Positions 1 through 9,083 of a stretch of 64,000 nucleotides of DNA are shown here, piece after piece (positions within the stretch are counted from its first letter, which is position 1; each line of letters begins with the position of its first letter). The stretch spans positions 1 to 64,000 of the forward strand of contig NZ_QWDC01000005.1 in assembly GCF_003432115.1 (NCBI RefSeq). The letters run 5' to 3'. The position numbers were made by a program, and so were the translations under genes. The notes under the pieces were generated by a model. It saw only the letters and a list, made by a program, of their open reading frames with translations. It was not told the DNA's origin and did no database searches. The DNA comes from Mucilaginibacter conchicola. GTDB lineage: Bacteria; Bacteroidota; Bacteroidia; Sphingobacteriales; Sphingobacteriaceae.

Positions 1-158
1 GATATCAATTCCTCAACCCTCAAATCCAGAATGGTCAAACTCGGCATTTCAAAACAGTTCGGCTGATCAGCCATCATGAGAAATAGATTTCTATCATTCA
101 AAACAGTGTGCAGGGCGGGCGCTGCACGATTCCACAAACCGTCTAGGAAAGGACCGTC

Positions 159-2165
159 ATGAAAAAGTGTATCGTTTTTTTTTTGTTCCTGATGATCTTT
201 CGGCCGGTTTCTGCACAGCCCATCTCGACCATCACGCGGCAAATTCTGCGCATTGACTCCGCTTATCAAAAAAAACCGGCACTAAGAACTGAACCCCTGC
301 TTAAGCCGCTGGTTTTACAAAGCCGCCTGTTAAACGACATAAAAAGCGAATTCTGGGCCTGGTTCTACATGGCGAAAGATATCGAGGTGACGCCTGAAAC
401 GAACTCCTATCGTTTGCATTGTTATGAGCAGGCACTGAAACTCATCAAAAAAACAGGTGACGTGCAAACAGAGTTGGATGTTATCCGGAAAATGGCAGAC
501 ATACATATCCAGCAACAATATTTCGTCACCGCCGAAAACGAGCTGCTTGGGATCATTAAAAACAAACAGGCATCCCACCAGAATTTGATCTTCGCTACGG
601 ACCTGCTTTCCGCCCTGTACAGTTTTACAGGAAACTATGATAAAGCGCTATATTACGGGCTGACTACGGTGAAAAGCATGCGCACCGAAGATATGCCGTA
701 TGCACTGACATTTTATGACCGGCTTGCCGTGATCTACATTGACCTGGATAACCCGCATGAAAGCTATAAATGGTCTAAAAAAGCTTACGAAGCCGCCATA
801 AAAATTAAAGACAGATCACTGATGTCCATCGTTCGAACGACGGTGATCATCAATTTGATCGACATGGGGAAAGCCAATGCGGCGCTTGACCTTGTTAAAA
901 AGGACCACAAAAAGTACCCTCCGTCTGATCTGAGCACATTGCGCGACCTTTTATCACAATATGCCAGGTGTTACGACGCGCTGAACCAAAAAAAAATAGC
1001 CGAAGCAAAACTTCTCCTAATGATCGATCTCGTCAGGCGAAACAAGAACAAATTCTCAATCCAGGAAAAAGCGGTAAGCTTTCACCAAACCGGTAACTAT
1101 TATCTTCAGAATGGGAAACCCGCCGTTGCAAAATCATTTTTCCTGGAAGCTTTGAGCGGATACAAGCTTGCCGGATATGAAAACGATAAGAAAAATATCT
1201 TTATGTTGCTTTATAAGGCAGACTCCTCAATGCAAAATTTCGGCACCGCGATCACCTGGCTTCAGCAAAATACCCGGATCAAAGATTCCATTTTTAACGC
1301 AAGAAAGAACAAGCAGATCGAAGAACTGCAGATCGCCTATAATACCGAGCAAAAGGATAAAAACATCAACGATCTTAAAAATGCTGCAAAGGTACAGAAG
1401 CTTAACCTGAAACAGGCGGAACAGACTAGAAACTGGATCATCGGCGGCTCACTGATGTTGCTGGTGATCGCAGCCCTTTTATACCGCCAGGCAAAGGTGA
1501 CCCGGAAGACCAATGGTTTGATATCCCGGAAGAACGGGATGCTTGAACAGTTGGTCATCGAAAAAGAATGGCTCCTCAAAGAGGTTCACCACCGTGTGAA
1601 AAATAATCTGCATACGGTCATCTGTCTTCTGGAATCGCAGGCCAAATATCTTGCGAACGATGCATTAAAGGCAATAGAGAACAGTCAAAACAGGATCTAC
1701 GCGATGTCCCTTATCCACCAGAAACTCTATCGTTCTGAAAATATCAAGACCATCCATATGGACGAATACATTCCAGAACTGGTCGCAAACCTCAGAACCA
1801 GCTTTGGTATCAATGGCCTGATCGGCTTTGTGTTTAATTTAGACCCCATCACGCTCAGTATCACCTACGCGATCCCAATTGGATTGATCATTAATGAAGC
1901 CGTTACGAACTCTATCAAATATGCTTTCCCCGAAGCGAAAAAGGGAAAAATCACGATTTCATTGATAAGAGAAAACCATCAGCTTCAACTGATCATTGCG
2001 GACAACGGGACAGGACTCTTAGAAAACCCGATGGATAAACAGTACCAGTCCTTAGGGATAGAGCTTATGAAGGGACTGGTGGCCGAGATCAATGGAGATA
2101 TCAAGTTTGATTCGGATCCGGGTCTGCAGATTACGATCATTTTTAAACCTTCAGATCCCGTTTAA
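159..2165 (+). CDS. TPR-containing sensor histidine kinase (HisKA_2 type)
   Basis: The 668-residue protein begins with a signal peptide (hydrophobic residues 5-18, ending SAQ). A helical TPR-like region follows to about residue 400, then one membrane segment near 425-443, a short coiled coil and a C-terminal kinase. The kinase has the HisKA_2 motif KEVHHRVKNNLH (phosphoacceptor His about 477) and a HATPase_c N-box (NEAVTNSIKYAF) and G-box (DNGTGL). It should sense a periplasmic cue through the TPRs and autophosphorylate in the cytosol. It is a close paralogue of the next gene, with the same domain order and near-identical kinase motifs. No response regulator is adjacent, so the partner is unknown. 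Confidence 0.88.
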   Translation: MKKCIVFFLFLMIFRPVSAQPISTITRQILRIDSAYQKKPALRTEPLLKPLVLQSRLLNDIKSEFWAWFYMAKDIEVTPETNSYRLHCYEQALKLIKKTGDVQTELDVIRKMADIHIQQQYFVTAENELLGIIKNKQASHQNLIFATDLLSALYSFTGNYDKALYYGLTTVKSMRTEDMPYALTFYDRLAVIYIDLDNPHESYKWSKKAYEAAIKIKDRSLMSIVRTTVIINLIDMGKANAALDLVKKDHKKYPPSDLSTLRDLLSQYARCYDALNQKKIAEAKLLLMIDLVRRNKNKFSIQEKAVSFHQTGNYYLQNGKPAVAKSFFLEALSGYKLAGYENDKKNIFMLLYKADSSMQNFGTAITWLQQNTRIKDSIFNARKNKQIEELQIAYNTEQKDKNINDLKNAAKVQKLNLKQAEQTRNWIIGGSLMLLVIAALLYRQAKVTRKTNGLISRKNGMLEQLVIEKEWLLKEVHHRVKNNLHTVICLLESQAKYLANDALKAIENSQNRIYAMSLIHQKLYRSENIKTIHMDEYIPELVANLRTSFGINGLIGFVFNLDPITLSITYAIPIGLIINEAVTNSIKYAFPEAKKGKITISLIRENHQLQLIIADNGTGLLENPMDKQYQSLGIELMKGLVAEINGDIKFDSDPGLQITIIFKPSDPV

Positions 2166-2284
2166 TTGCACCTTAAACGTAACAGACAGTGAACGGGATC
2201 CACTGATATTTATTGAGTTGGAATAAAGTTCCTCGTCAATTAAAAAATTGCATTTGAACAAAGATAAAAGTCTAAAAAGCCACG

Positions 2285-4333
2285 ATGAATACTGTCAGAA
2301 CAATCCTTTCCTGCTTTCTGCTCCTGGCCGGCACCGGATTGGTACAGGGCCAGGATTGGGGACCTGTATTCAATCAAATACTTGCAGCGGATTCAATCTG
2401 CAGGACCGATCCGCGAAAAGATCCCAAACCACTGTTTCTGCCGATCATAAAAAAGTGCCAGTCTGATAAAAATATTGAAGATGAAGGATATGCATGGCAA
2501 TATCTGGCTGCAAATATTAAAAATGTGACGCAGGCTCTGGCCTTCAAAGCATACTGTTTACAAAACGCGCTGCAAATCAAGAAACGGTTGAAGGATCAGC
2601 AGTCCGAATATAATGTCCTGCGCAATATCGCGGACATTCACCTGCAGCAGGATAAGCTTGTGCAGGCAGAGAGTGAACTTCTGCAGATCACCCGACCTGG
2701 ATCCAATGCCTCACATGATAACCTGATGTACAGCTGCGATCTGCTGGCTGCGGTTTATATAGAGAAGGGCAGCTATCAAAAGGCCCTGGAATACAGTTTA
2801 AGATCGTTGAAAATGATGAAAACACCTGCAGATTCAGCGAATATCATCACGTTTCATGGTCGACTGAGCGGTATCTGCATGGTCCTTGGAAATGTATCTG
2901 AATCGCTTTCCTGGTCAAGAAAAACGCTAAGTTACTGTTTGAGTAAAAAAAAATACAGCTGCGTGCCACAGATCAGGGGTACGATCGTCACGGGTATGAT
3001 CGCCCAGCGCAATGCGGGCCAGGCCTTAAAATTTTTAAAAGAACACAGTTCAATGGGTAAATTTAAGATCCCTGATGATCAAAGATTACTGAACAGGCAA
3101 CTGGGTGATTGTTATTCCGCATTGCATAAAACTGATAAAGCGGAAGGTGCATATGAAAAAATGTTATGGCTGATCAGGCATCAAAACGATTTTTTTCCGG
3201 AATATGAGGTGGGTTACAGTTATTACCGTATCGGGCAATTTTATATGGACACCCAACGTCCCCAAAAAGCAAAAATATATCTGTTGTCTGCGCTGAGTTA
3301 TTTTGGCGTAAGTTCCACTACCCGGTACAGGCAAGCAGTATATGCCCTGCTATTCAAAGCGGATTCAACCGCGGGTAATTTCAAGAGTGCGCTGAAATAC
3401 TATCGTCTCAGCAAGGTGATGCTGGACTCGGTGGTCAATACCGATAAAAACAGAAAGATCGAGGAACTGCTGATCGCTTTTCACAATGAGCAAAAGGAAA
3501 AAAACATCAAGCAGCTAAAGAATGAAGCCGCGGTAGAGCGACTTAGGCTTAAAAATGCCGGCTATACCCGCGTCTGGGTCGCTTTTGGCTGTGGCTTGTT
3601 GCTCCTGACCATAGGCATGCTGATCAAACATTCCAGATCCGTCATGAAAGCAAACATCCTTTTAAAGATGAAGAAACAATCATTGGCCATATCGCTCCAC
3701 GAAAAAGAATGGCTGTTGAAGGAAGTTCATGACCGGGTAAAGAATAATCTCCAAACCATTATCAGCCTGTTCGAATCGCAGGCGAAATATCTTTCAGACG
3801 AAGCACTGACGGCCATCGAGGTCAGCCAGCAGAGGATCTACGCCATGTCTCTCATACATCATCAACTTTACCGCTCGGATGATATCCGCTCGATCGATCT
3901 GGCGCTGTACATACCCATTCTGGCTGAAAATCTTATCAGAAGCTTCGGTGTATCGGGACGCATCTTTCCTGAGTTCATGATCAGCAAGGTGGATATCGAT
4001 ATTTCGGAAGCCATTCCGATCTGTCTGATCATTAACGAAGCAATGACGAACGCGATCAAACATGCATTCACGGAGCAACGACAGGGCAAGATCAGCATTC
4101 TGCTTGAAAAAAACGATGGAAAGATCATTATCGTGATAGCCGACAATGGGATCGGGTTATGTTTACCGGACAATGCTGCGCGGTCATCTTCATTAGGCAT
4201 TGAACTGATGAGAGGTCTTTGTGCGGACATTAATGGGAAATTGCTTTTTGAAATAAGTGGCGGCACCAGAATCACGATCAGTTTTGAGAGCGTTAAATCA
4301 AGCGCCGGTAAACAGCCTGCCGAACCGCTTTAA
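2285..4333 (+). CDS. TPR-containing sensor histidine kinase, paralogue of the preceding gene
   Basis: The 682-residue protein has the same plan as its upstream neighbour: signal peptide (cleavage near VQGQ), TPR-like helices to about residue 400, one transmembrane helix near 425-445 and a HisKA_2/HATPase_c kinase. The phosphoacceptor motif reads KEVHDRVKNNLQ (His about 482). Only the first His of the usual HHR is kept, which marks it as the phosphoacceptor in both paralogues. N-box NEAMTNAIKHAF and G-box DNGIGL are intact. The 119-bp gap to the upstream gene and the matching architecture point to a tandem duplication. The signal and partner regulator are unknown. Confidence 0.88.
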   Translation: MNTVRTILSCFLLLAGTGLVQGQDWGPVFNQILAADSICRTDPRKDPKPLFLPIIKKCQSDKNIEDEGYAWQYLAANIKNVTQALAFKAYCLQNALQIKKRLKDQQSEYNVLRNIADIHLQQDKLVQAESELLQITRPGSNASHDNLMYSCDLLAAVYIEKGSYQKALEYSLRSLKMMKTPADSANIITFHGRLSGICMVLGNVSESLSWSRKTLSYCLSKKKYSCVPQIRGTIVTGMIAQRNAGQALKFLKEHSSMGKFKIPDDQRLLNRQLGDCYSALHKTDKAEGAYEKMLWLIRHQNDFFPEYEVGYSYYRIGQFYMDTQRPQKAKIYLLSALSYFGVSSTTRYRQAVYALLFKADSTAGNFKSALKYYRLSKVMLDSVVNTDKNRKIEELLIAFHNEQKEKNIKQLKNEAAVERLRLKNAGYTRVWVAFGCGLLLLTIGMLIKHSRSVMKANILLKMKKQSLAISLHEKEWLLKEVHDRVKNNLQTIISLFESQAKYLSDEALTAIEVSQQRIYAMSLIHHQLYRSDDIRSIDLALYIPILAENLIRSFGVSGRIFPEFMISKVDIDISEAIPICLIINEAMTNAIKHAFTEQRQGKISILLEKNDGKIIIVIADNGIGLCLPDNAARSSSLGIELMRGLCADINGKLLFEISGGTRITISFESVKSSAGKQPAEPL

Positions 4334-4535
4334 AAACCCGAGCGGAGGAAACGCTATTTTCCGTTCTATCATTAAATTTCAATCATGATCTTTCAAAATC
4401 ATGATATCCCATGGTTGAAAATTTTGAAAAATATTCCAAAATACTGATAAACAGGCAATTGAACTCTCGGCACAGCCTTTGTAAATAGCATTAACGGTAG
4501 CGAAGCTGCATTTCACTACCATTAGCAAGCTTACC

Positions 4536-4778
4536 ATGGAAAATGTCTTTATTCTAACGCACAGCGTGATGCTGATCTGCGCCGCAATTATTTTCGTCGC
4601 CGCAACGCAGACTGAGAATCATTTTTTTTGGATCAATCGGCGGCTAAGGGGTTCGGTACGGAAAACGCGCTCACTGGTAAGACAATTAAGAATAGACGAG
4701 CCTGAACTACCGATCAAGTGGGACCTGAATTTGCACGAGCTCGACAAATTAGCACGAACAAAACATATACAATCATAA
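4536..4778 (+). CDS. small single-pass membrane protein of unknown function
   Basis: An 80-residue protein with one hydrophobic segment (about residues 5-24) followed by a strongly basic tail (RRLRGSVRKTRSLVRQLR). That polarity predicts a cytoplasmic C-terminus. It lies 44 bp upstream of the LytTR gene and could be cotranscribed with it. I do not recognise a family. Coding status is supported by the coherent membrane topology and ATG start, not by recognised homology. Confidence 0.5.
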   Translation: MENVFILTHSVMLICAAIIFVAATQTENHFFWINRRLRGSVRKTRSLVRQLRIDEPELPIKWDLNLHELDKLARTKHIQS

Positions 4779-4822
4779 ACAAACCTATCTGCCACTTAAA
4801 ACCCACGATTAAAATAAAGAAT

Positions 4823-5419
4823 ATGAGTAACCTATTTGAAAACCTCAGCATACTGGATCTGCAGGGATCCGGATTCGGTCAGGAAATGATATTTGTGAAA
4901 GATCATCTTTTGTATATTCCCGGAATGAATGCGGTCCGGCCGAAAGACGTGAAGACAGCAGAATCGCTATTGTTCAAACGCCTGATATCACAGGAATGGC
5001 CGGCGATCTTGACACCTAACTACCCGGAACGCGAAGAAGATGTCAAACCGAAGGCGGAGGCCGCCAAACCGGTTACAGCAAAAACAAGTTTCCTGGTTTT
5101 TAAACATCAAAAGTACACTACCGTACAAACCGAAAATATCGCTTATTTCTATGTTCGAAATGACTCCGTATCGCTGATGGGTTTTGACCAGGAGGAATAT
5201 ACACTGAACCAATCGCTTGACCAGATCACTAACTCGGTATCGGACAGTCAGTTTTTCAGGGTCAACCGGAAATACCTGATCAATTTCAAGGCGATAAAAG
5301 AAGTCGAGCATTACTTCATGCGCAAGCTCTTCGTTAAACTGACCGTTGAAACCCCGGATAAGCTTTTGATACATAAAGAAAAGACCAATATTTTTCTTTC
5401 CTGGATGAGTGATCGCTAA
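4823..5419 (+). CDS. LytTR DNA-binding protein without receiver domain
   Basis: About 198 residues. The C-terminal ~100 residues are a LytTR domain: an FLVFKHQKYTTVQTENIAYF strand segment followed by FFRVNRKYLINFKAIKEV. The N-terminal ~85 residues lack an acidic receiver pocket and match nothing I recognise. The reading frame is open from 4718, but the ATG at 4823 was chosen because the upstream part overlaps the preceding gene and looks non-coding. As a stand-alone LytTR factor it could be the output of the orphan kinases upstream only through an intermediate, or it may sense a ligand directly. Confidence 0.8.
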   Translation: MSNLFENLSILDLQGSGFGQEMIFVKDHLLYIPGMNAVRPKDVKTAESLLFKRLISQEWPAILTPNYPEREEDVKPKAEAAKPVTAKTSFLVFKHQKYTTVQTENIAYFYVRNDSVSLMGFDQEEYTLNQSLDQITNSVSDSQFFRVNRKYLINFKAIKEVEHYFMRKLFVKLTVETPDKLLIHKEKTNIFLSWMSDR

Positions 5420-5431
5420 CCCAGGATTGTT

Positions 5432-5476
5432 CAGACCGGCAAATTACGGCTTGGCCGTAAAAAATGTCTGGTTCGG
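5432..5476. repeat. inverted-repeat hairpin after the LytTR gene
   Basis: TTACGGC (5444-5450), a TTG loop and GCCGTAA (5454-5460) form a perfect 7-bp stem, with outer CAGAC and GTCTG arms that can extend it. It sits just after the LytTR stop. There is no clear T-tract on the plus strand, so a role as transcription terminator is only possible. Confidence 0.4.
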
Positions 5477-5532
5477 GCTAAAACAGGTCGTGACCCGGCA
5501 AGCTGAAAACTACTTTTGAATCAAACAAATAA

Positions 5533-6315
5533 ATGATTCTTATGAAAACGATAAAAATTTCAGCTATAAGCGCGTTGATCGCATTGGTCATTATCGGCGC
5601 GACCCTTGTCAACAAAAGTTTTGCCTCCAAGAAAACGGAGGATTTGGCAGGTGACGGATTTGCGGTGCTTGAACTTTTCACATCGGAAGGATGTTCCAGT
5701 TGCCCGCCTGCCGATGAATTGCTTGCTAGGATCCAAAGCGAAGCAGGTGAAAAACCTGTATATGTCCTTTCCTACCATGTCGATTATTGGGATCGTCAGG
5801 GATGGAGGGACGTATTCAGCAATCCGTTATTCAGCAAAAGGCAGTACAGATACGGTAAACAGTTCACCGGCCAGGTTTATACGCCGCAAGTGATCGTAAA
5901 TGGGAAAGCTGAATTCGTAGGTTCTGACGAGAAAGCTTCCAGGGAAGCGCTATCTGCAGCCTTAAGCGGAAAACCTTCGACGGCACTTTTGCTGAAAGGA
6001 CAGGAAACCTCCGGAAAGCTGAAGATAGACTATGCTTTTCGCGGCGATGCAAAAAACGACCAGTTACTGATCGCCGTAGTCGAGAAACATGCGATCAGCA
6101 AAGTTGCTTCAGGAGAGAACGCAGGCCGGACTTTAACCCATTCGCAGATCGTTCGCGATCTGTATACCATTGATCCCGAGCGAAGCGGCAATGGTACAAA
6201 AGAGATCAGCCTGCCGAAAGGGTTTGACACGCAAAAATGGGAGATCGTCGGCTTCATGCAAGACCGCGAGACCGGTGTGATACATGCTGCCGCAAGAACT
6301 CAGTTCAACAATTAA
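5533..6315 (+). CDS. DUF1223 family exported thioredoxin-like protein
   Basis: 260 residues with an N-terminal hydrophobic signal segment (about 10-28). The DUF1223 signature follows: a strand FAVLELFTSEGCSSCPPAD carrying a CxxC motif, then VLSYHVDYWDRQGWRD and a TPQVIVNG segment, as in thioredoxin folds. It is predicted to act in the periplasm. The precise reaction of this family is not established, though a disulfide or redox role is plausible. A second ATG at 5542 may be the true start. The hydrolase gene begins 24 bp downstream, which suggests an operon. Confidence 0.82.
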   Translation: MILMKTIKISAISALIALVIIGATLVNKSFASKKTEDLAGDGFAVLELFTSEGCSSCPPADELLARIQSEAGEKPVYVLSYHVDYWDRQGWRDVFSNPLFSKRQYRYGKQFTGQVYTPQVIVNGKAEFVGSDEKASREALSAALSGKPSTALLLKGQETSGKLKIDYAFRGDAKNDQLLIAVVEKHAISKVASGENAGRTLTHSQIVRDLYTIDPERSGNGTKEISLPKGFDTQKWEIVGFMQDRETGVIHAAARTQFNN

Positions 6316-6338
6316 TTCAATTTATCAATCAACCATAC

Positions 6339-7136
6339 ATGTTTATGAAAACTAAAGTCAACTACATCAGCAGGACGAAATTACTGCTCTTTTCCGCCCT
6401 TTTATTAACCACTCAATTATTCACGGGCGTTTCGAAAGTCATGGCACAAAAAGCACCGATCAAAAACATCGTACTTGTACATGGTGCGTTCGCGGATGGG
6501 TCGGGTTGGAAAGCAGTATACGATATCCTTATCAAAAAAGGTTATCATGTCAGCATCGTACAAAACCCGCTGACCTCACTGAACGCAGATGTTACTGCAA
6601 CCAATAGTGTTCTCAATGCTCAGGACGGACCTTCTGTGCTGGTCGGACACTCCTGGGGCGGTACGGTGATCACCCAGGCCGGCGTTAATCCAAAGGTGGC
6701 GGCATTGGTTTACGTGGCTGCTTTCGCACCAGATGCCGGTGAGAATACAGCCAAATGGGTGGGTGCAGCCCCTCCGGCCCCGGAAGCCGGCTTTACAGAC
6801 CCTGATCAATTTGGCTTTGTCTATTTTGTTCCCGCCAAGTTCCATAGTGGCTTTGCAGCGGACGTACCGAAAGCGCAGAGTGACTTTATGCAGGCGTCTC
6901 AGGCACCCATTATCGGCGCCTGTTTTGCAGAACCTGTAACAGAAGTGGCATGGAAAACAAAACCAAGCTATGGGATTGTTGCTACAGAGGATAAAGCCAT
7001 TAATCCCGGCGTTGAAAAACAGATGTACATCCGGGCCAAAGCGAAGATCACCGAGATCAAAGGTTCGCACGTTGTGTTCATCTCCCAACCGGAAGCAGTT
7101 GCGAAAGTGATCATTGCAGCCGCAAACAACCAATAA
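6339..7136 (+). CDS. exported alpha/beta-hydrolase
   Basis: About 265 residues with a signal peptide (hydrophobic stretch before VMAQK). The alpha/beta-hydrolase fold is shown by an oxyanion region IVLVHGAFADGSGW, the nucleophile elbow GHSWGG and a late catalytic His in GSHVVF. It resembles the small esterase-like group typically annotated as alpha/beta fold hydrolase. The substrate cannot be read from sequence. The frame is open from 6237, inside the DUF1223 gene, so the ATG at 6339 (or 6345) just after that gene's stop is preferred. A strong terminator follows. Confidence 0.85.
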   Translation: MFMKTKVNYISRTKLLLFSALLLTTQLFTGVSKVMAQKAPIKNIVLVHGAFADGSGWKAVYDILIKKGYHVSIVQNPLTSLNADVTATNSVLNAQDGPSVLVGHSWGGTVITQAGVNPKVAALVYVAAFAPDAGENTAKWVGAAPPAPEAGFTDPDQFGFVYFVPAKFHSGFAADVPKAQSDFMQASQAPIIGACFAEPVTEVAWKTKPSYGIVATEDKAINPGVEKQMYIRAKAKITEIKGSHVVFISQPEAVAKVIIAAANNQ

Positions 7137-7142
7137 TCAATC

Positions 7143-7181
7143 AATGGCTTTGCGCCCTTGCGCAAAGCCATTTTAATTTTC
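7143..7181 (+). terminator. rho-independent terminator
   Basis: A perfect 12-bp stem (AATGGCTTTGCG at 7143-7154, its complement at 7161-7172) with a 6-nt loop, followed by TTTTAATTTTC. It lies immediately after the hydrolase stop codon and should end the DUF1223/hydrolase transcript. Confidence 0.85.
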
Positions 7182-7194
7182 TTAAACAAAAGTC

Positions 7195-7353
7195 ATGCAC
7201 AAGATAAAGTTAAAGGTTACTACTTTTTTCATTAGCCTCGCTACCTTATTTACCATTTCAGAAAGCCGGTTCGAAAGGGATCCCCAATCTTGCGGCATGG
7301 CGCTATCCTGGCAAAAAAAGAAAAAAGATGTTCCTTCAGATGAAGAAGACTAA
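7195..7353 (+). CDS. 52-residue putative secreted peptide
   Basis: The ATG at 7195 opens a 53-codon frame ending TAA at 7353. The product has a basic start (MHKIKLK), a hydrophobic stretch (about residues 8-21), then a polar part with a single Cys, a KKKKK-type run and an acidic end (DEED). That looks like a signal sequence plus a small charged mature peptide. It sits between a strong terminator and another small secreted-protein gene. I recognise no family, and the call rests on composition and position. Confidence 0.45.
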   Translation: MHKIKLKVTTFFISLATLFTISESRFERDPQSCGMALSWQKKKKDVPSDEED

Positions 7354-7383
7354 ATCACTCTTGCCATCACATTTTGTTAAACC

Positions 7384-7791
7384 ATGAAAAAACTGATCTT
7401 TCTCTTAACCCTAATATTCATCATTCCCGCGAAGATAAAAGCACAGTCCGCCGGGCCGCAGGAGTTACATTGCACTGAGCAAACGTTCACTTTAATATCG
7501 GCATCGTCAGGTCTGCTGACATTCGGAGCGGGTAAGGGATGGAAACCGGTTCCGGAAAATTTTAGGCATCTTCAACAAGCTGTTAACGAGACCCGTATTC
7601 CACTTAGCCTGACGGCATTGGTGTTAAGAGGAACCGAAGACTTTCCGGGCAGGATCGATAAGCCTTTCACTTACAACCTCCTTACATCCTTTAAAAAACA
7701 AACACCCGGAGCACCACACATTTTCGAAATAACCAAACAGTTTCAATCAACGATCCAGCATTTTTTTGTCCCCCTTTTTCAAAGCAAATAG
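7384..7791 (+). CDS. small exported protein of unknown function
   Basis: 135 residues with a clear signal peptide (residues 3-20, IFLLTLIFIIPAKIKAQ). The mature part is about 115 residues and predicted soluble, so it is periplasmic or secreted. It contains a central LTALVLRGTEDFPGRID segment. No family recognised. It may be cotranscribed with the 52-residue peptide 30 bp upstream. Confidence 0.6.
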   Translation: MKKLIFLLTLIFIIPAKIKAQSAGPQELHCTEQTFTLISASSGLLTFGAGKGWKPVPENFRHLQQAVNETRIPLSLTALVLRGTEDFPGRIDKPFTYNLLTSFKKQTPGAPHIFEITKQFQSTIQHFFVPLFQSK

Positions 7792-8238
7792 CCGAACCTA
7801 CCCGCTAGGGCGGTTGGGCCAATATCCCCTTTGAGGCACCCTATTCAACCTTCATCTCCCCTTGGCTTATCTGAGTGCAGTAAAACCGAAAAGCATTCAG
7901 GAAAGCTCTTCCTATTACATCAAGGATAAGATGAGCACCCTGGTTCCGGCAGTCCATCTTATTTCAAAACCTTTCCAATTGTAATAGTGACCGCGGTGAT
8001 GCAGCCCATAGCCTTTGCTTCGTCCGGCAATTGACCGCGCTCACTTAAATCGTTCAGAATATTCGCGGCAAAAAATGCCGAATTCATCGGTTAAACAGTC
8101 CGTTTCAGCCTTTTATTGATTGGGAAGGCATTGAGATGATGATATTTTTAGACCAGAGTCACTCGAAAAGAAGGCGGGTAGACCGGTCCGATCTGTGATG
8201 GCGGTAACAGGCTTGTTAGTTTATAAAGCAAAATATTT
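7792..8238. other. 447-bp intergenic stretch
   Basis: No convincing gene on either strand. A 42-codon minus-strand frame (7959-8087) is listed separately at low confidence. Several short GC-rich inverted repeats are present, but no clear terminator T-tract. Confidence 0.5.
7959..8087 (-). CDS. possible 42-residue small protein
   Basis: ATG at 8087 reading to TAA at 7959 encodes a 42-residue peptide beginning MNSAFFAANILNDLSERG and ending in a beta-branched TAVTITIGKVLK. An in-frame stop directly precedes the ATG. It could be a genuine small protein or the remnant of a larger one. No family recognised and no promoter evident. Confidence 0.25.
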   Translation of the reverse strand: MNSAFFAANILNDLSERGQLPDEAKAMGCITAVTITIGKVLK

Positions 8239-9072
8239 ATGAAAAACTCAGACCCGATTAGCAAGTATTTTCATTCGAAAGACACCACAGGCGCGCAGCA
8301 GCCTGCCGGCGATACATGGGCAACTGGTAATACTGAGAGCCGGGGAAATGGCGATCTTATGGCATTGATGGGCCACGAACTGAGATCTCCGCTTTCTGTG
8401 ATCAGGCTCTATGTTCAGATGGCTAAAGCAGCGGCGCGATGTAAGCTGGACACTGATACAATGGGTTTACTGGAAAAAGTTGACAATCAGGTCACCATCA
8501 TGACCTCAACAATAGAGAATGTTATGGACATGTCACAGATCGTCTCCGGCAAGATCGTGTTGCGCAAGGAATGTTTTGACCTTTCTATCATGATACATGA
8601 GCTGTTTAAGGAACATTTCTCCGGGGACAATAAACATGAATGGTCACTTGAAACAGAAGATAGCCTATACGTCTATGCGGACAGGGCCAAGATTGGCCAG
8701 GTGATCTATAACCTGCTATCCAATGCTGTCAAGTATTCCCCAACCGACAGCCTCATCAGGATTTTATGCCAGCGAAATGAGCAGGCAATTATTGTTTCGG
8801 TGATCGATCAGGGCATCGGAATAGCAACAGACGACCAGAAACTGCTGTTTAATAAATTTTTCCGCGCCGACTGTGAAAAGGTAAACAGCCAGAAAGGATT
8901 CGGGATCGGTCTTTTCCTGGTTAAAGAGATCATTTGCCAGCACGATGGGATGGTCTGGGTTCAAAGCAAAAAAGAATGCGGGGCAGCGTTCTCCTTTTCC
9001 CTGGCACAAAGTTCAGGCATTGAAAACCCGGCAAATATTTTCAAAAGTAATTCAAAACATTTATCCATATAA
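8239..9072 (+). CDS. soluble sensor histidine kinase
   Basis: 277 residues with no membrane segment and a short unstructured N-terminus of about 38 residues. A HisKA domain follows (LMGHELRSPLSVIRL, His46), then HATPase_c with N-box NLLSNAVKYSP, DQGIGI and a GFGIGLFLVKEI G2 box. It lacks a recognisable input domain, so it may receive its signal from a partner protein. The neighbouring barrel gene starts 11 bp after its stop, a likely cotranscribed pair. No receiver is nearby. Confidence 0.85.
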   Translation: MKNSDPISKYFHSKDTTGAQQPAGDTWATGNTESRGNGDLMALMGHELRSPLSVIRLYVQMAKAAARCKLDTDTMGLLEKVDNQVTIMTSTIENVMDMSQIVSGKIVLRKECFDLSIMIHELFKEHFSGDNKHEWSLETEDSLYVYADRAKIGQVIYNLLSNAVKYSPTDSLIRILCQRNEQAIIVSVIDQGIGIATDDQKLLFNKFFRADCEKVNSQKGFGIGLFLVKEIICQHDGMVWVQSKKECGAAFSFSLAQSSGIENPANIFKSNSKHLSI

Positions 9073-9083
9073 ACGCAATAGAT

